Source of the DNA: CAZPAN01 sp964581165
Lineage (GTDB): Bacteria > Actinomycetota > Coriobacteriia > Coriobacteriales > CADBOM01
Assembly (NCBI GenBank): GCA_964581165.1
Contig: CAZOMM010000015.1
Coordinates: 1 to 32,186, forward strand
DNA: 32,186 nucleotides
Direction: 5' to 3'
The first letter of the stretch is position 1, and each line of letters opens with the position of its first letter. Below the pieces are notes generated by a model that was given only the letters and a program-made list of their open reading frames with translations, made no database searches and was not told the origin of the DNA. This document shows, in pieces, positions 7,276-13,809 of this stretch. The translations under genes were made by a program, and so were the position numbers.

Positions 7276-7998
7276 TCACCTGCTGTTGTTTCGCTCGCGT
7301 TTGCGCTCGTTGACCGCAGGAACAATTCGCTTGAAAACCCAGACAATCACGATTACAACTGCTATTGCGATGATCACATACGTGATAATGTCTGTGACCC
7401 ATTCAGCTTGTTCAGCAACCGTTTGCCAGGCATTTCCTGCAAGATATCCCAGAGTGCAAAGAATTGAGTTCCATACCGCAGAACCCACGAATGTGTAGAT
7501 AAAAAACTTAAGGAGATTCATCCTAGCAATGCCTGCTGGTATAGATATTAAGCTCCGAACTATTGGAACAAATCTGCAGATAAAAACAGATATTTGCCCT
7601 CGGAGATCAAACCAGTCAACAGCCTTGCTTACATCTTCGCCCTTAAATCCCAAAAGCCGCATCGGGCGAGTTTCAAAGAAGCGCGTAAGTCTTTCGCGTG
7701 TTAAAAGACGGCCTATTCCGTACAAAACATAGGCACCTGCAACCGATCCTAGCGATGCTGCAAGAATAACTATAGGAAGTTCCATCTCTGTTGATGCTGC
7801 TAAAAAGCCAGAAAGAGGAAGTATCGCCTCGCTAGGGATTGGCGGAAAGACATTTTCTAAAAAGATCAGTGCGCCAACTGCCAGATAACCAAAGTTGTCT
7901 ATAAAGTCCAAGAATGCCGATTCCAAATAGCCCACCTCGTCTATAGCATTTTGTTTGGGACTAGGCACAAAGGGCCATGATAAAGGCGATAAAGCCAA
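7276..7998 (-). CDS. DedA family membrane protein
   Basis: Up to 240 residues, an integral membrane protein of the DedA/SNARE-associated (VTT) superfamily. Hallmarks are 'FLENVFPPIPSE' near residues 42-53 and 'CRFVPIVRSLISIPAGIARM' in the second half, plus several membrane segments and a basic C-terminus. DedA proteins are linked to lipid flipping and membrane homeostasis. The first possible start is TTG at 7998 without a clear ribosome site. GTG at 7935 would give a 219-residue protein that still holds the whole domain, and may be the true start. It is transcribed leftward, divergent from the alcohol dehydrogenase gene. Confidence 0.9.
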   Translation of the reverse strand: MALSPLSWPFVPSPKQNAIDEVGYLESAFLDFIDNFGYLAVGALIFLENVFPPIPSEAILPLSGFLAASTEMELPIVILAASLGSVAGAYVLYGIGRLLTRERLTRFFETRPMRLLGFKGEDVSKAVDWFDLRGQISVFICRFVPIVRSLISIPAGIARMNLLKFFIYTFVGSAVWNSILCTLGYLAGNAWQTVAEQAEWVTDIITYVIIAIAVVIVIVWVFKRIVPAVNERKRERNNSR

Positions 7999-8308
7999 GC
8001 AGCTTAGTTGCTACAGCTAATCGGTAGTAAACCAGTATTTAAATCCGAAGGTTTAAATCTCCTAGTCAGGCAAATTTAAATGTTTGAAAAATCTAACTTT
8101 TAATAGCATTAGAGCAAGACATGAGCTAAGATCTCTGCGAACCGTAGTGTTAAAACTTTGTTAAATTTTTGAGCTTAAGAGCTTGTTTTGCTAGGTTCCT
8201 AAAAATTTTCAACTACAAAACACTACTTTTTAGGCTTGTTTTGCTGTTCTTGCCTGCAGCATGCCTTGCTGTGCGTGTGCCAAAAAACCCTTTCCTAAAA
8301 GGTGTTTC
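7999..8308. other. Divergent promoter region between dedA-like and adh genes
   Basis: AT-rich spacer. It holds ATTTAAA...TTTAAAT half-sites near 8038-8060 and a direct repeat GCTTGTTTTGCT at 8181-8192 and 8234-8245. Both divergent promoters should lie here, but I could not assign -35 and -10 boxes with confidence. I see no gene in it. Confidence 0.35.
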
Positions 8309-8407
8309 TGCGGCAGCTGCTGCCTAGTGGTTGCTGCTCATGTCGGCTCATTTTGCCTGGTTTGTGTCAATTGCGGCAGTTGCCACCCGGTAGTTGCTGC
8401 TTAGTAA
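8309..8407. repeat. 63-nt direct repeat upstream of the alcohol dehydrogenase gene
   Basis: Two diverged copies start with TGCGGCAG at 8309 and 8372, and each contains a TAGTTGCTGCT-like segment about 27 bases later. Shorter GCTGCT-type units are visible inside. The array is in the leader and stops about 30 bases before the ribosome site. Confidence 0.5.
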
Positions 8408-8439
8408 GCAGTGCTTCAAAAGATAGAAAGGAAATGTTT

Positions 8440-9501
8440 ATGAGGGGTTATGCAATGCTCAAGATTGGTAAGAGTGGATGGATCGAAAAGGATACCCCAT
8501 CTTGCGGACCTTTAGATGCCATCGTTAAGCCTCTTGCTGTTGCGATTTGCACCTCCGATGTACATACGCTGTGGGAAGGTGCCTTAGGCGAGAGAAGCAA
8601 CATGATCTTGGGTCACGAGGCCTGCGCTGAAGTTGTCGAAGTAGGCGAGTTGGTAAAGGATTTTAAGCCTGGCGACAGGGTTCTTATTCCGGCAATTACC
8701 CCCGATTGGAATGCACTCGAATCTCAGGCTGGATACTCAATGCACTCTGGAGGCATGCTTGCGGGTTGGAAGTTCTCCAATTGCAAAGACGGTGTATTCT
8801 CCGAGGTCTTTCATATAAATGATGCTGATGGCAACCTAGCGATACTCCCCGACAATGTGGATCCTGTTGATGCCTGCATGCTTTCTGACATGGTTCCTAC
8901 GGGCTTTCATGGTGCGGAGCTAGCCGATATTCAGTTTGGTGACACTGTTTTGGTAATTGGCATAGGGCCCGTGGGCTTGATGTCGGTTGCTGCTGCTTCG
9001 CTACGTGGTGCCTCGCGCATTATTGCTGTTGGTTCGCGTTCGGTTTGCGTTGAGGCTGCTAAAAAATATGGAGCAGACGAAGTTATCTCGTACAAAACTG
9101 GCCCAATTGCAGACCAGGTTCTTGATATGACCAATGGAAAGGGCGTTGATAGAGTAGTTGTTGCAGGTGGTGGAGTAGAAGTTTTCGATGATGCCGTTAA
9201 GGTTATTAAGCCCGGTGGAATTATCGGAAATGTTGACTATCTTGGCTCTGGTGATTACGTAGGAATTCCTAGGCTTGAGTGGGGTGTAGGAATGGGCCAC
9301 AAGACAATTAAAGGTGGTCTTATGCCTGGCGGCAGACTGCGTATGGAAAAGCTTGGAAGCTTAGTTTCTTCTGGACGCTTGAATGTGAATCATCTAGTAA
9401 GTCATGTTTTTGAGGGATGGGACAATCTAGAAGAGGCTCTGTTCTTGATGCGCGAGAAGCCTGCAGATCTTATTAAGCCCGTTGTAAGGATTGAGGGCTA
9501 A
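8440..9501 (+). CDS. adh: NADP-dependent secondary alcohol dehydrogenase (zinc type)
   Basis: A 353-residue medium-chain zinc alcohol dehydrogenase, closest in sequence memory to the thermophilic Thermoanaerobacter brockii enzyme. That enzyme reversibly oxidises isopropanol and other secondary alcohols. With the start at 8440 the numbering matches exactly: catalytic zinc ligands Cys37, His59, Asp150, Rossmann motif GIGPVG near 174-179, and NADP-specific residues Gly198-Ser199-Arg200 and Tyr218. The start at 8440 is chosen because AAAGGA lies seven bases upstream and the protein then begins MRGYAML as in the family. ATG at 8434 is too close to the ribosome site. Stands alone. Probably regenerates NADP+ during fermentation. 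Confidence 0.95.
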   Translation: MRGYAMLKIGKSGWIEKDTPSCGPLDAIVKPLAVAICTSDVHTLWEGALGERSNMILGHEACAEVVEVGELVKDFKPGDRVLIPAITPDWNALESQAGYSMHSGGMLAGWKFSNCKDGVFSEVFHINDADGNLAILPDNVDPVDACMLSDMVPTGFHGAELADIQFGDTVLVIGIGPVGLMSVAAASLRGASRIIAVGSRSVCVEAAKKYGADEVISYKTGPIADQVLDMTNGKGVDRVVVAGGGVEVFDDAVKVIKPGGIIGNVDYLGSGDYVGIPRLEWGVGMGHKTIKGGLMPGGRLRMEKLGSLVSSGRLNVNHLVSHVFEGWDNLEEALFLMREKPADLIKPVVRIEG

Positions 9502-9521
9502 TAAAGGGTTAGAAAAAATTC

Positions 9522-9554
9522 AACTCCATGTTAGACCTCCGTTGACATGGAGTT
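9522..9554. terminator. Inverted repeat after adh, possible terminator
   Basis: AACTCCATGT (9522-9531) pairs perfectly with ACATGGAGTT (9545-9554) across a 13-base loop, 20 bases after the stop codon. No T-run follows, so a rho-independent terminator is only possible. The right arm (TTGACATGGAG) matches the core of the 20-base array at 2541-2641. Confidence 0.4.
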
Positions 9555-9596
9555 AATCAATTTGGCAGTACTCAATAACGATAGGCTTTCACCAAA

Positions 9597-9752
9597 GGGT
9601 GTGCAGAATGCCGATGCTGGCGAGTTCCGCAGCGAGCGAAACTAATTAGAAAACCTTTCTAGATCAACTTCATACAAACAAAAAGAATGTTTTGTAGAAA
9701 GGGGAGTGCGAGCGAGGACTGCCCGAGTCCAGCGCGGCTTCTGCACGCCCAT
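9597..9752. repeat. Long imperfect inverted repeat (MITE-like or structured RNA)
   Basis: GGGTGTGCAGAATGCCGATG from 9598 and the reverse complement of 9731-9752 (GGGCGTGCAGAAGCCGCG) match over about 25 bases with a few differences. An inner pair, CCTTTCTA near 9654 and TAGAAAGG near 9695, can also pair. The whole could fold as one long hairpin of about 155 bases, with a small GGACT/AGTCC hairpin at 9716-9730. No target-site duplication or transposase is seen. Confidence 0.4.
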
Positions 9753-9761
9753 CCGGTAATC

Positions 9762-9782
9762 GTGCCAATTTTGGTTTGGCAC
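9762..9782. terminator. Small hairpin downstream of the PPTase-like gene
   Basis: GTGCCAA (9762-9768) pairs with TTGGCAC (9776-9782). It sits 15 bases beyond the stop of the leftward gene at 9798. No T-run follows on that strand, so a terminator role is tentative. Confidence 0.3.
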
Positions 9783-9797
9783 AGGGCTCGCTAGTTG

Positions 9798-10949
9798 CTA
9801 CACAAGTAGGTCTTTTGGGGAGCTGAAGCTAAGTATCTGTACTGCATCGGGCCTTAGAGGGGAGTCTATGCAAGCACAGACCCTGCAAGCCTCGAATCTA
9901 AATGTTACAAAACTCAAAGACTGAGCTTGAACAATTACAGGCCGACTCATTAGTGCACTGCTGCTGCATGAAGCATTGCTTGCACTGATTGCATTTACGC
10001 TAATTGCATCTGTTTTGATTGCAGTCTCTAGGACTTCTGTAAGATCTATCGATAAAGCTTCTCTTCCAATTCCAGTTCCGATGGCTTTGGCCCTAGATTC
10101 TGCTGCTGTCCAAAGTATGCAAAGAGCTTCGGCTTTATCACAAGGGGGCAGTAAGTCTATTAAGGCGGCAGATCTTTTATTGGGAAAGCGTTTTAAAAAC
10201 GATTTTGGGGGCTTGTTGAATCTAGCAATTCTTTCTATATCGCAGGCTACAGTCTTGGTTCCAAAGCCTAGGCTTGCTGCTGTGTGGCAGGCATCGCAGT
10301 GTGTAGTGTGCGAGATGCCAATTCCTAGTTCATGAGAACCGTTTAAAAACCCAAGCTCGGGTTCCGGCTTATTGTTTTTATTTGCAAGACCACACTGTGT
10401 CTCGCTGTTTTTAAGCTCAAACCCAAGCACGGGCTTGCCATTTTTATCCACGATGCCAAGCTCGGGCTTTCCGTTTTTTGAGCGCAGGATTTCTACATTG
10501 GAGGTCAAAACTTTCTGATCAAGGCTTAGTGTGCGACGCAAAAGTGCTGTGAGGCTAGCCCAAGCCAACAGGCTTTGATCTTGCTGCTTGCTAGACTTGC
10601 AACTATCTCCAGCGCCGTCCATCCCCCTGTCAGATCTGCAAACATTTCCAGCGCAGTCCATCCCCCTGTCAGACTTGCTTTGATCTTGATGCTTGCTAGG
10701 ACAAAAACTGCCCCCTGCGTTCACTGTGAATTCCTTGGCCGCCTTGGAGGAATTTATTGGTGGATCTTCTATCGATAAAGCTTCTTTTGATAGAGGTTCC
10801 TTTAAAGCTCCTCTTAAGGCTCCTTTTGGAAGCAAGCTGACAATAGAGCTAGCAATCTTTGCATCAAGTGGCAGGGATGCTTTTAAAAGACCCAGCACTA
10901 GCTGTGCTGTTGATTCTTTTGTTGATTCTTCGTCAAAGAACTCTGTCAC
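9798..10949 (-). CDS. Phosphopantetheinyl transferase-like protein expanded by internal repeats
   Basis: 383 residues, where Sfp-type enzymes have about 220-250. Recognisable in order: 'NGKPELG' (159-165), 'ISHTT' (212-216), 'CDIER' (236-240, the metal-binding D-x-E) and 'WTAAESRAKAIG' (280-291). Canonical members read WTxKEAxxKxxG, so the first lysine is replaced by Ala283 while Glu284 and Lys288 remain. The GKPxLG block occurs about four times (periods of 11 and 24 residues). A 13-residue block SDRGMDxAGxxCx occurs twice near 94-119, and other short repeats flank these. All are in frame. Start GTG at 10949 has AGGAG upstream. It would activate carrier proteins by attaching 4'-phosphopantetheine. 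Activity is doubtful given the lysine change and insertions. Confidence 0.65.
   Translation of the reverse strand: MTEFFDEESTKESTAQLVLGLLKASLPLDAKIASSIVSLLPKGALRGALKEPLSKEALSIEDPPINSSKAAKEFTVNAGGSFCPSKHQDQSKSDRGMDCAGNVCRSDRGMDGAGDSCKSSKQQDQSLLAWASLTALLRRTLSLDQKVLTSNVEILRSKNGKPELGIVDKNGKPVLGFELKNSETQCGLANKNNKPEPELGFLNGSHELGIGISHTTHCDACHTAASLGFGTKTVACDIERIARFNKPPKSFLKRFPNKRSAALIDLLPPCDKAEALCILWTAAESRAKAIGTGIGREALSIDLTEVLETAIKTDAISVNAISASNASCSSSALMSRPVIVQAQSLSFVTFRFEACRVCACIDSPLRPDAVQILSFSSPKDLLV
9986..10030 (-). repeat. Three 15-nt tandem units inside the PPTase-like gene
   Basis: Units at 9986-10000, 10001-10015 and 10016-10030 begin TGATTGCA, TAATTGCA and TGATTGCA. They encode repeated AIS/AIK-type peptides in the C-terminal part. 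The period is in frame. Confidence 0.55.
10350..10474 (-). repeat. Tandem expansion of the GKPxLG motif region
   Basis: Copies starting CCCAAGCTCGGG, CCCAAGCACGGG and GCCAAGCTCGGG lie at 10350, 10422 and 10455. Spacings are 72 and 33 bases, both multiples of three. Each encodes a version of KPxLG, so a conserved family motif has itself been multiplied. Confidence 0.7.
10573..10700 (-). repeat. Nested A-B-B-A repeat inside the PPTase-like gene
   Basis: A 39-base unit starts at 10593 and 10632, with a partial third at 10671. It is flanked on both sides by copies of a 22-base block beginning CTTTGATCTTG (10573 and 10678, 105 bases apart). All distances are multiples of three. Confidence 0.75.
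10801..10830 (-). repeat. 12-nt tandem units in the PPTase-like N-terminal region
   Basis: TTTAAAGCTCCT, CTTAAGGCTCCT and a decayed third unit follow one another from 10801. Also, an identical 18-base segment (TCTATCGATAAAGCTTCT) occurs at 10768 and 10045, 723 bases apart and in frame. It encodes EALSI in both places. Confidence 0.5.
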
Positions 10950-10970
10950 TTGATCTCCTGGATATGCTTT

Positions 10971-10990
10971 GTATATGTCCGTATATGTCC
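10971..10990. repeat. GTATATGTCC direct repeat
   Basis: Two exact 10-base copies lie head to tail in the divergent spacer between the PPTase-like gene and ahpC. They fall just upstream of the PPTase-like ribosome site on the minus strand. Confidence 0.4.
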
Positions 10991-11047
10991 GCTCCCCGAG
11001 AGCCTTGGGGTTGGGGTGAAAATCAAAAATGTATAGGCCATTTCGAA

Positions 11048-11074
11048 CTCTAAAATACCTTAGGTATTTTAGAG
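11048..11074. promoter_or_regulatory. Perfect 27-bp palindrome, probable operator of ahpC
   Basis: CTCTAAAATACCT (11048-11060) and AGGTATTTTAGAG (11062-11074) are exact reverse complements around a single T. It lies 105 bases before the ahpC start and 99 bases before the start of the divergent PPTase-like gene. It is not followed by a T-run, so an operator fits better than a terminator. The sequence does not match the PerR, Fur, OxyR or DtxR consensus I know, so the regulator is unassigned. Confidence 0.6.
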
Positions 11075-11108
11075 AAGCCCCAGTTGTCTGCAGTGATGTG
11101 TTGTAAGC

Positions 11109-11134
11109 AAGTTGCTGTGACAGATTTGCAACTT
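11109..11134. promoter_or_regulatory. Inverted repeat in the ahpC 5' leader
   Basis: AAGTTGC (11109-11115) and GCAACTT (11128-11134) form perfect 7-base arms with a 12-base spacer. It could form an mRNA hairpin ahead of the ribosome site. Confidence 0.35.
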
Positions 11135-11178
11135 CGAAAGCTTCGGCAGCTTTGGGGATTTTGACGAGGAGGTTTCAG

Positions 11179-11742
11179 ATGTCTTTGATTGGTAAAGAAG
11201 TAGCGGATTTTTCGGCACAGGCTTTTTGCAATGGTGAGTTCAAGACCATTACTAAGCAGGATATTCTTGGTAAGTGGAGTCTGTTCTTCTTCTATCCCGC
11301 TGATTTCACATTTGTTTGTCCCACCGAGCTAGAGGATCTTGGCAACCTATACGAGCAGTTCAAGGCTAACGACTGCGAAATCTACTCCGTATCAACCGAT
11401 ACTCATTTCACCCACAAGGCTTGGCATGATCATTCAGAGCGTATCGCCAAGATTACCTATCCAATGATCGCCGATCCTACCCACGTAATCTGTAAGGACT
11501 TTGGTGTTCTCATTGAGTCTGACGGTTTGGCCGAGCGTGGTGCCTTTATTGTTGATCCCCAGGGTGTCATTCAGGTTTATCAGATTAATGCTGGCGGCAT
11601 TGGTCGCAATGCTGATGAGTTGCTCAGGCTTTTGCAGGCAGCCCGCTTTGTGGCCGAGCACGGCGATGAGGTTTGTCCGGCTAAGTGGCAGCCAGGTGCC
11701 GACACCCTTAAGCCTTCGCTAGATCTTGTGGGTCAGCTCTAG
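11179..11742 (+). CDS. ahpC: Alkyl hydroperoxide reductase subunit C (2-Cys peroxiredoxin)
   Basis: 187 residues, the usual AhpC length. The peroxidatic Cys47 is in 'FVCPTE', and the resolving Cys166 in 'DEVCPAKW'. It reduces hydrogen peroxide and organic hydroperoxides in the cytosol. The start at 11179 has GAGGAGG seven bases upstream and gives the conserved MSLIGKEV N-terminus. An upstream in-frame start at 11152 adds unrelated residues and is rejected. Ten bases separate it from the reductase gene, which has its own AGGAGG, so the two form one operon. That operon ends at the terminator near 13528-13576. Confidence 0.97.
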   Translation: MSLIGKEVADFSAQAFCNGEFKTITKQDILGKWSLFFFYPADFTFVCPTELEDLGNLYEQFKANDCEIYSVSTDTHFTHKAWHDHSERIAKITYPMIADPTHVICKDFGVLIESDGLAERGAFIVDPQGVIQVYQINAGGIGRNADELLRLLQAARFVAEHGDEVCPAKWQPGADTLKPSLDLVGQL

Positions 11743-11751
11743 GAGGTAATC

Positions 11752-13494
11752 ATGAGTGAGGACCGCCTCGCAAACCCAACCGCAGACCAAACAGCAAACC
11801 CAGCTGGGGCGAGCGATGATCTTTATGATGTCGTAATTATTGGCGGTGGCCCCTCGGGTCTTACGGCTGCGATTTATCTGGCACGTGCCATGTATCGTGT
11901 GGTTGTGGTAGAGGCCGATCGCTTTGGAGGTCAAATCACCATCACTTCTGAGGTGGTCAATTATCCGGGTATTCCATCTATCAGTGGTTCTGAGTTGGCT
12001 GAGTCTATGCGCTCGCAGGCTTTGTCTTTTGGTGCTGAGTTAATTATGGCAAAGGCCACCTCGGTAGATCTTGAGGGTGACATCAAGACGGTTCATACCA
12101 CCAGAGGTAGTCTAAGATGCTTGGCTGTGGTTATCGCTACCGGTGCTAGTCCGCGTAAGGTTGGCTTTGAAGGCGAGGAAGAGTTCCAAGGTAGAGGAGT
12201 TGCCTTTTGTGCAACCTGCGACGGTGAGTTTTTTACCGGTCGAGAGGTCTTTGTAATTGGTGGTGGCTTTCAAGCTGCCGAGGAGGCGGTCTTTCTTACG
12301 AGGTATGCCTCGCATGTAAACATAGTGATTAGAAAAGACGACTTCAGCTGTGCGCCCAGTGCAGCTGAGGCCGCCCGTTCAAACGAAAAGATCACTGTCC
12401 TTACAAACACCAACGTTGTAGGCGCTTATGGCGACGACGCATTAAGGAGCATTACTCTTCTAAACAACAAAACAGGAGAGAAAACCGAGTGGAAACCAGA
12501 AGATGGCGGTACATTTGGCATCTTTGTTTTGGCTGGTCGTGTTCCTGCAACAGATATGTTTAAGGATTTAGTTGAGCTTGATAAGTCGGGTTATGTGCTT
12601 ACCGATGCTCATGGCATGACAAACATTCCTGGCGTTTTTGCCTCGGGAGATGTCTGCGTAAAGCCTCTTCGCCAGGTAGCAACAGCGGTTGGGGATGGTG
12701 CTCTTGTAGCAACCGAGGCCGAGAAGTATGCACATGATGCCCGCGAGAGAACAGGCCTTACCCCTAAACGTCCGCAACCTGCAGCTAAGGATGATGCTGC
12801 TTCAACCGATAGCACTCAGGCATCTAGCGCTGAGTCGGCTAGCACGTCGGCTAGCACAGCGGGTGCCTCTGCTCTGTTTGATGAGGGTATGCTAGCCCAG
12901 CTAAATTCGGTTTTTGCAAGGATGGCTTCGAACATAGAGCTACACCTTGTTTTGGATGATAGCTCGCTGTCTGCAGAGCTTGAGGGCTACATGGGGGAGC
13001 TTGCCTCTCTAACCGATAAGATCACGCTTTCGTATGCCGATGCAGATGAGATAGCAAGCACTCCTGCCGCCGAGCTTCCTATGGTGCAGCTTAAGAGGGC
13101 CGATGGCACACAAACTGGATTGGCTTTTCATGGGGTTCCCGGTGGGCATGAGTTCACGTCTTTTGTGCTGGGGATTTATAACGCAGCAGGCCCAGGACAG
13201 CCAATATCCGATGAGGATGCTGCGGCAATAGCGGCAATCGATGAGGATATAGACATAAAGATTTTGGTGACACTAACCTGCACAATGTGCCCAGATACCG
13301 TTGTGGCTGCCCAGCGTATTGCTGCAGATAGTTCTCATGTAACTGCCAATGTCTATGATGCCTCGCGTTTTACAGATCTGCGCGACAAGTATGGAGCCAT
13401 GAGTGTTCCCTGTGTTGTTATTGGACGTGCCGATGGCAGCGAAAAGGTCACTTTTGGAAGGAAAGGGCTAGCGGCAATGCTTGCTGAGCTATAG
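11752..13494 (+). CDS. AhpC reductase: thioredoxin-reductase-like flavoprotein with C-terminal AhpF-N domain
   Basis: 580 residues. The N-terminal part (25-335) is a thioredoxin-reductase-like flavoprotein with the FAD motif GGGPSG (31-36), redox pair CATC (153-156) and 'GVFASGD' near 294-300. The nucleotide site is GGGFQA (170-175). The usual NADPH motif HRRxxxR is absent ('VIRKDDFSC'), so the electron donor may be NADH. A Ser/Ala/Thr-rich linker (340-373) leads to a double thioredoxin-fold domain like the N-terminus of AhpF (375-580), with redox pair CTMC (510-513). Domain order is thus the reverse of E. coli AhpF. Next to ahpC it should pass electrons to the peroxiredoxin. Near the start there is a 12-base in-frame tandem repeat. 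Confidence 0.9.
   Translation: MSEDRLANPTADQTANPAGASDDLYDVVIIGGGPSGLTAAIYLARAMYRVVVVEADRFGGQITITSEVVNYPGIPSISGSELAESMRSQALSFGAELIMAKATSVDLEGDIKTVHTTRGSLRCLAVVIATGASPRKVGFEGEEEFQGRGVAFCATCDGEFFTGREVFVIGGGFQAAEEAVFLTRYASHVNIVIRKDDFSCAPSAAEAARSNEKITVLTNTNVVGAYGDDALRSITLLNNKTGEKTEWKPEDGGTFGIFVLAGRVPATDMFKDLVELDKSGYVLTDAHGMTNIPGVFASGDVCVKPLRQVATAVGDGALVATEAEKYAHDARERTGLTPKRPQPAAKDDAASTDSTQASSAESASTSASTAGASALFDEGMLAQLNSVFARMASNIELHLVLDDSSLSAELEGYMGELASLTDKITLSYADADEIASTPAAELPMVQLKRADGTQTGLAFHGVPGGHEFTSFVLGIYNAAGPGQPISDEDAAAIAAIDEDIDIKILVTLTCTMCPDTVVAAQRIAADSSHVTANVYDASRFTDLRDKYGAMSVPCVVIGRADGSEKVTFGRKGLAAMLAEL
11769..11804 (+). repeat. 12-nt tandem units after the start codon of the AhpC reductase gene
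   Basis: CGCAAACCCAAC, CGCAGACCAAAC and AGCAAACCCAGC lie head to tail at 11769, 11781 and 11793. They encode ANPT, ADQT and ANPA in the unstructured N-terminal extension ahead of the FAD domain. Confidence 0.6.
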
Positions 13495-13527
13495 TTGCTA
13501 AGCTTTTGATACATAGACCTTACTTAA

Positions 13528-13576
13528 CAAGCCCGGTATGCTGCTGCCTATGCTAGTGGATACCGGGCTTGAGCTT
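13528..13576 (+). terminator. Rho-independent terminator of the ahpC operon
   Basis: CAAGCCCGGTAT (13528-13539) pairs exactly with ATACCGGGCTTG (13560-13571), and AGCTTTTTG follows. The loop is 20 bases. It lies 34 bases after the reductase stop codon. Confidence 0.8.
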
Positions 13577-13809
13577 TTTGCAGCATAGTTGATTGTTTTT
13601 CCTAGGAAAGTTTCTGCAAAGGGTGCGTTGCGTGCGCAACATACACAAATCGTGCAAATCGCGAACTAATCTCTACTAAATTGAAGCTTAAATTTTTTTG
13701 CATTAAAATCCCTGAGAGTTTACCAAAGCTTAGACCTTGTTATTTTCATTCAAATCACTAAGGTGTTGAGCCTAGCTGTTTCTAGTCAAATCATTAAGGA
13801 GGTAAGCTA
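13577..13809. other. Leader region of the glucosaminidase gene
   Basis: No gene is seen. It holds a small hairpin GTTGCG-TG-CGCAAC (13627-13640) and an AT-rich stretch likely to contain the promoter. It also has a 36-base direct repeat: TCAAATCACTAAGG at 13750 and TCAAATCATTAAGGAGG at 13786. The second copy contains the ribosome site of the next gene, and the first is a decayed copy of it. Confidence 0.5.

Noticed and set aside
8302..8439. Longer form of the alcohol dehydrogenase beginning at 8302
   Set aside because: The extra residues come from the leader repeat. The start at 8440 has a well-placed ribosome site and gives exact numbering of the zinc and NADP residues.
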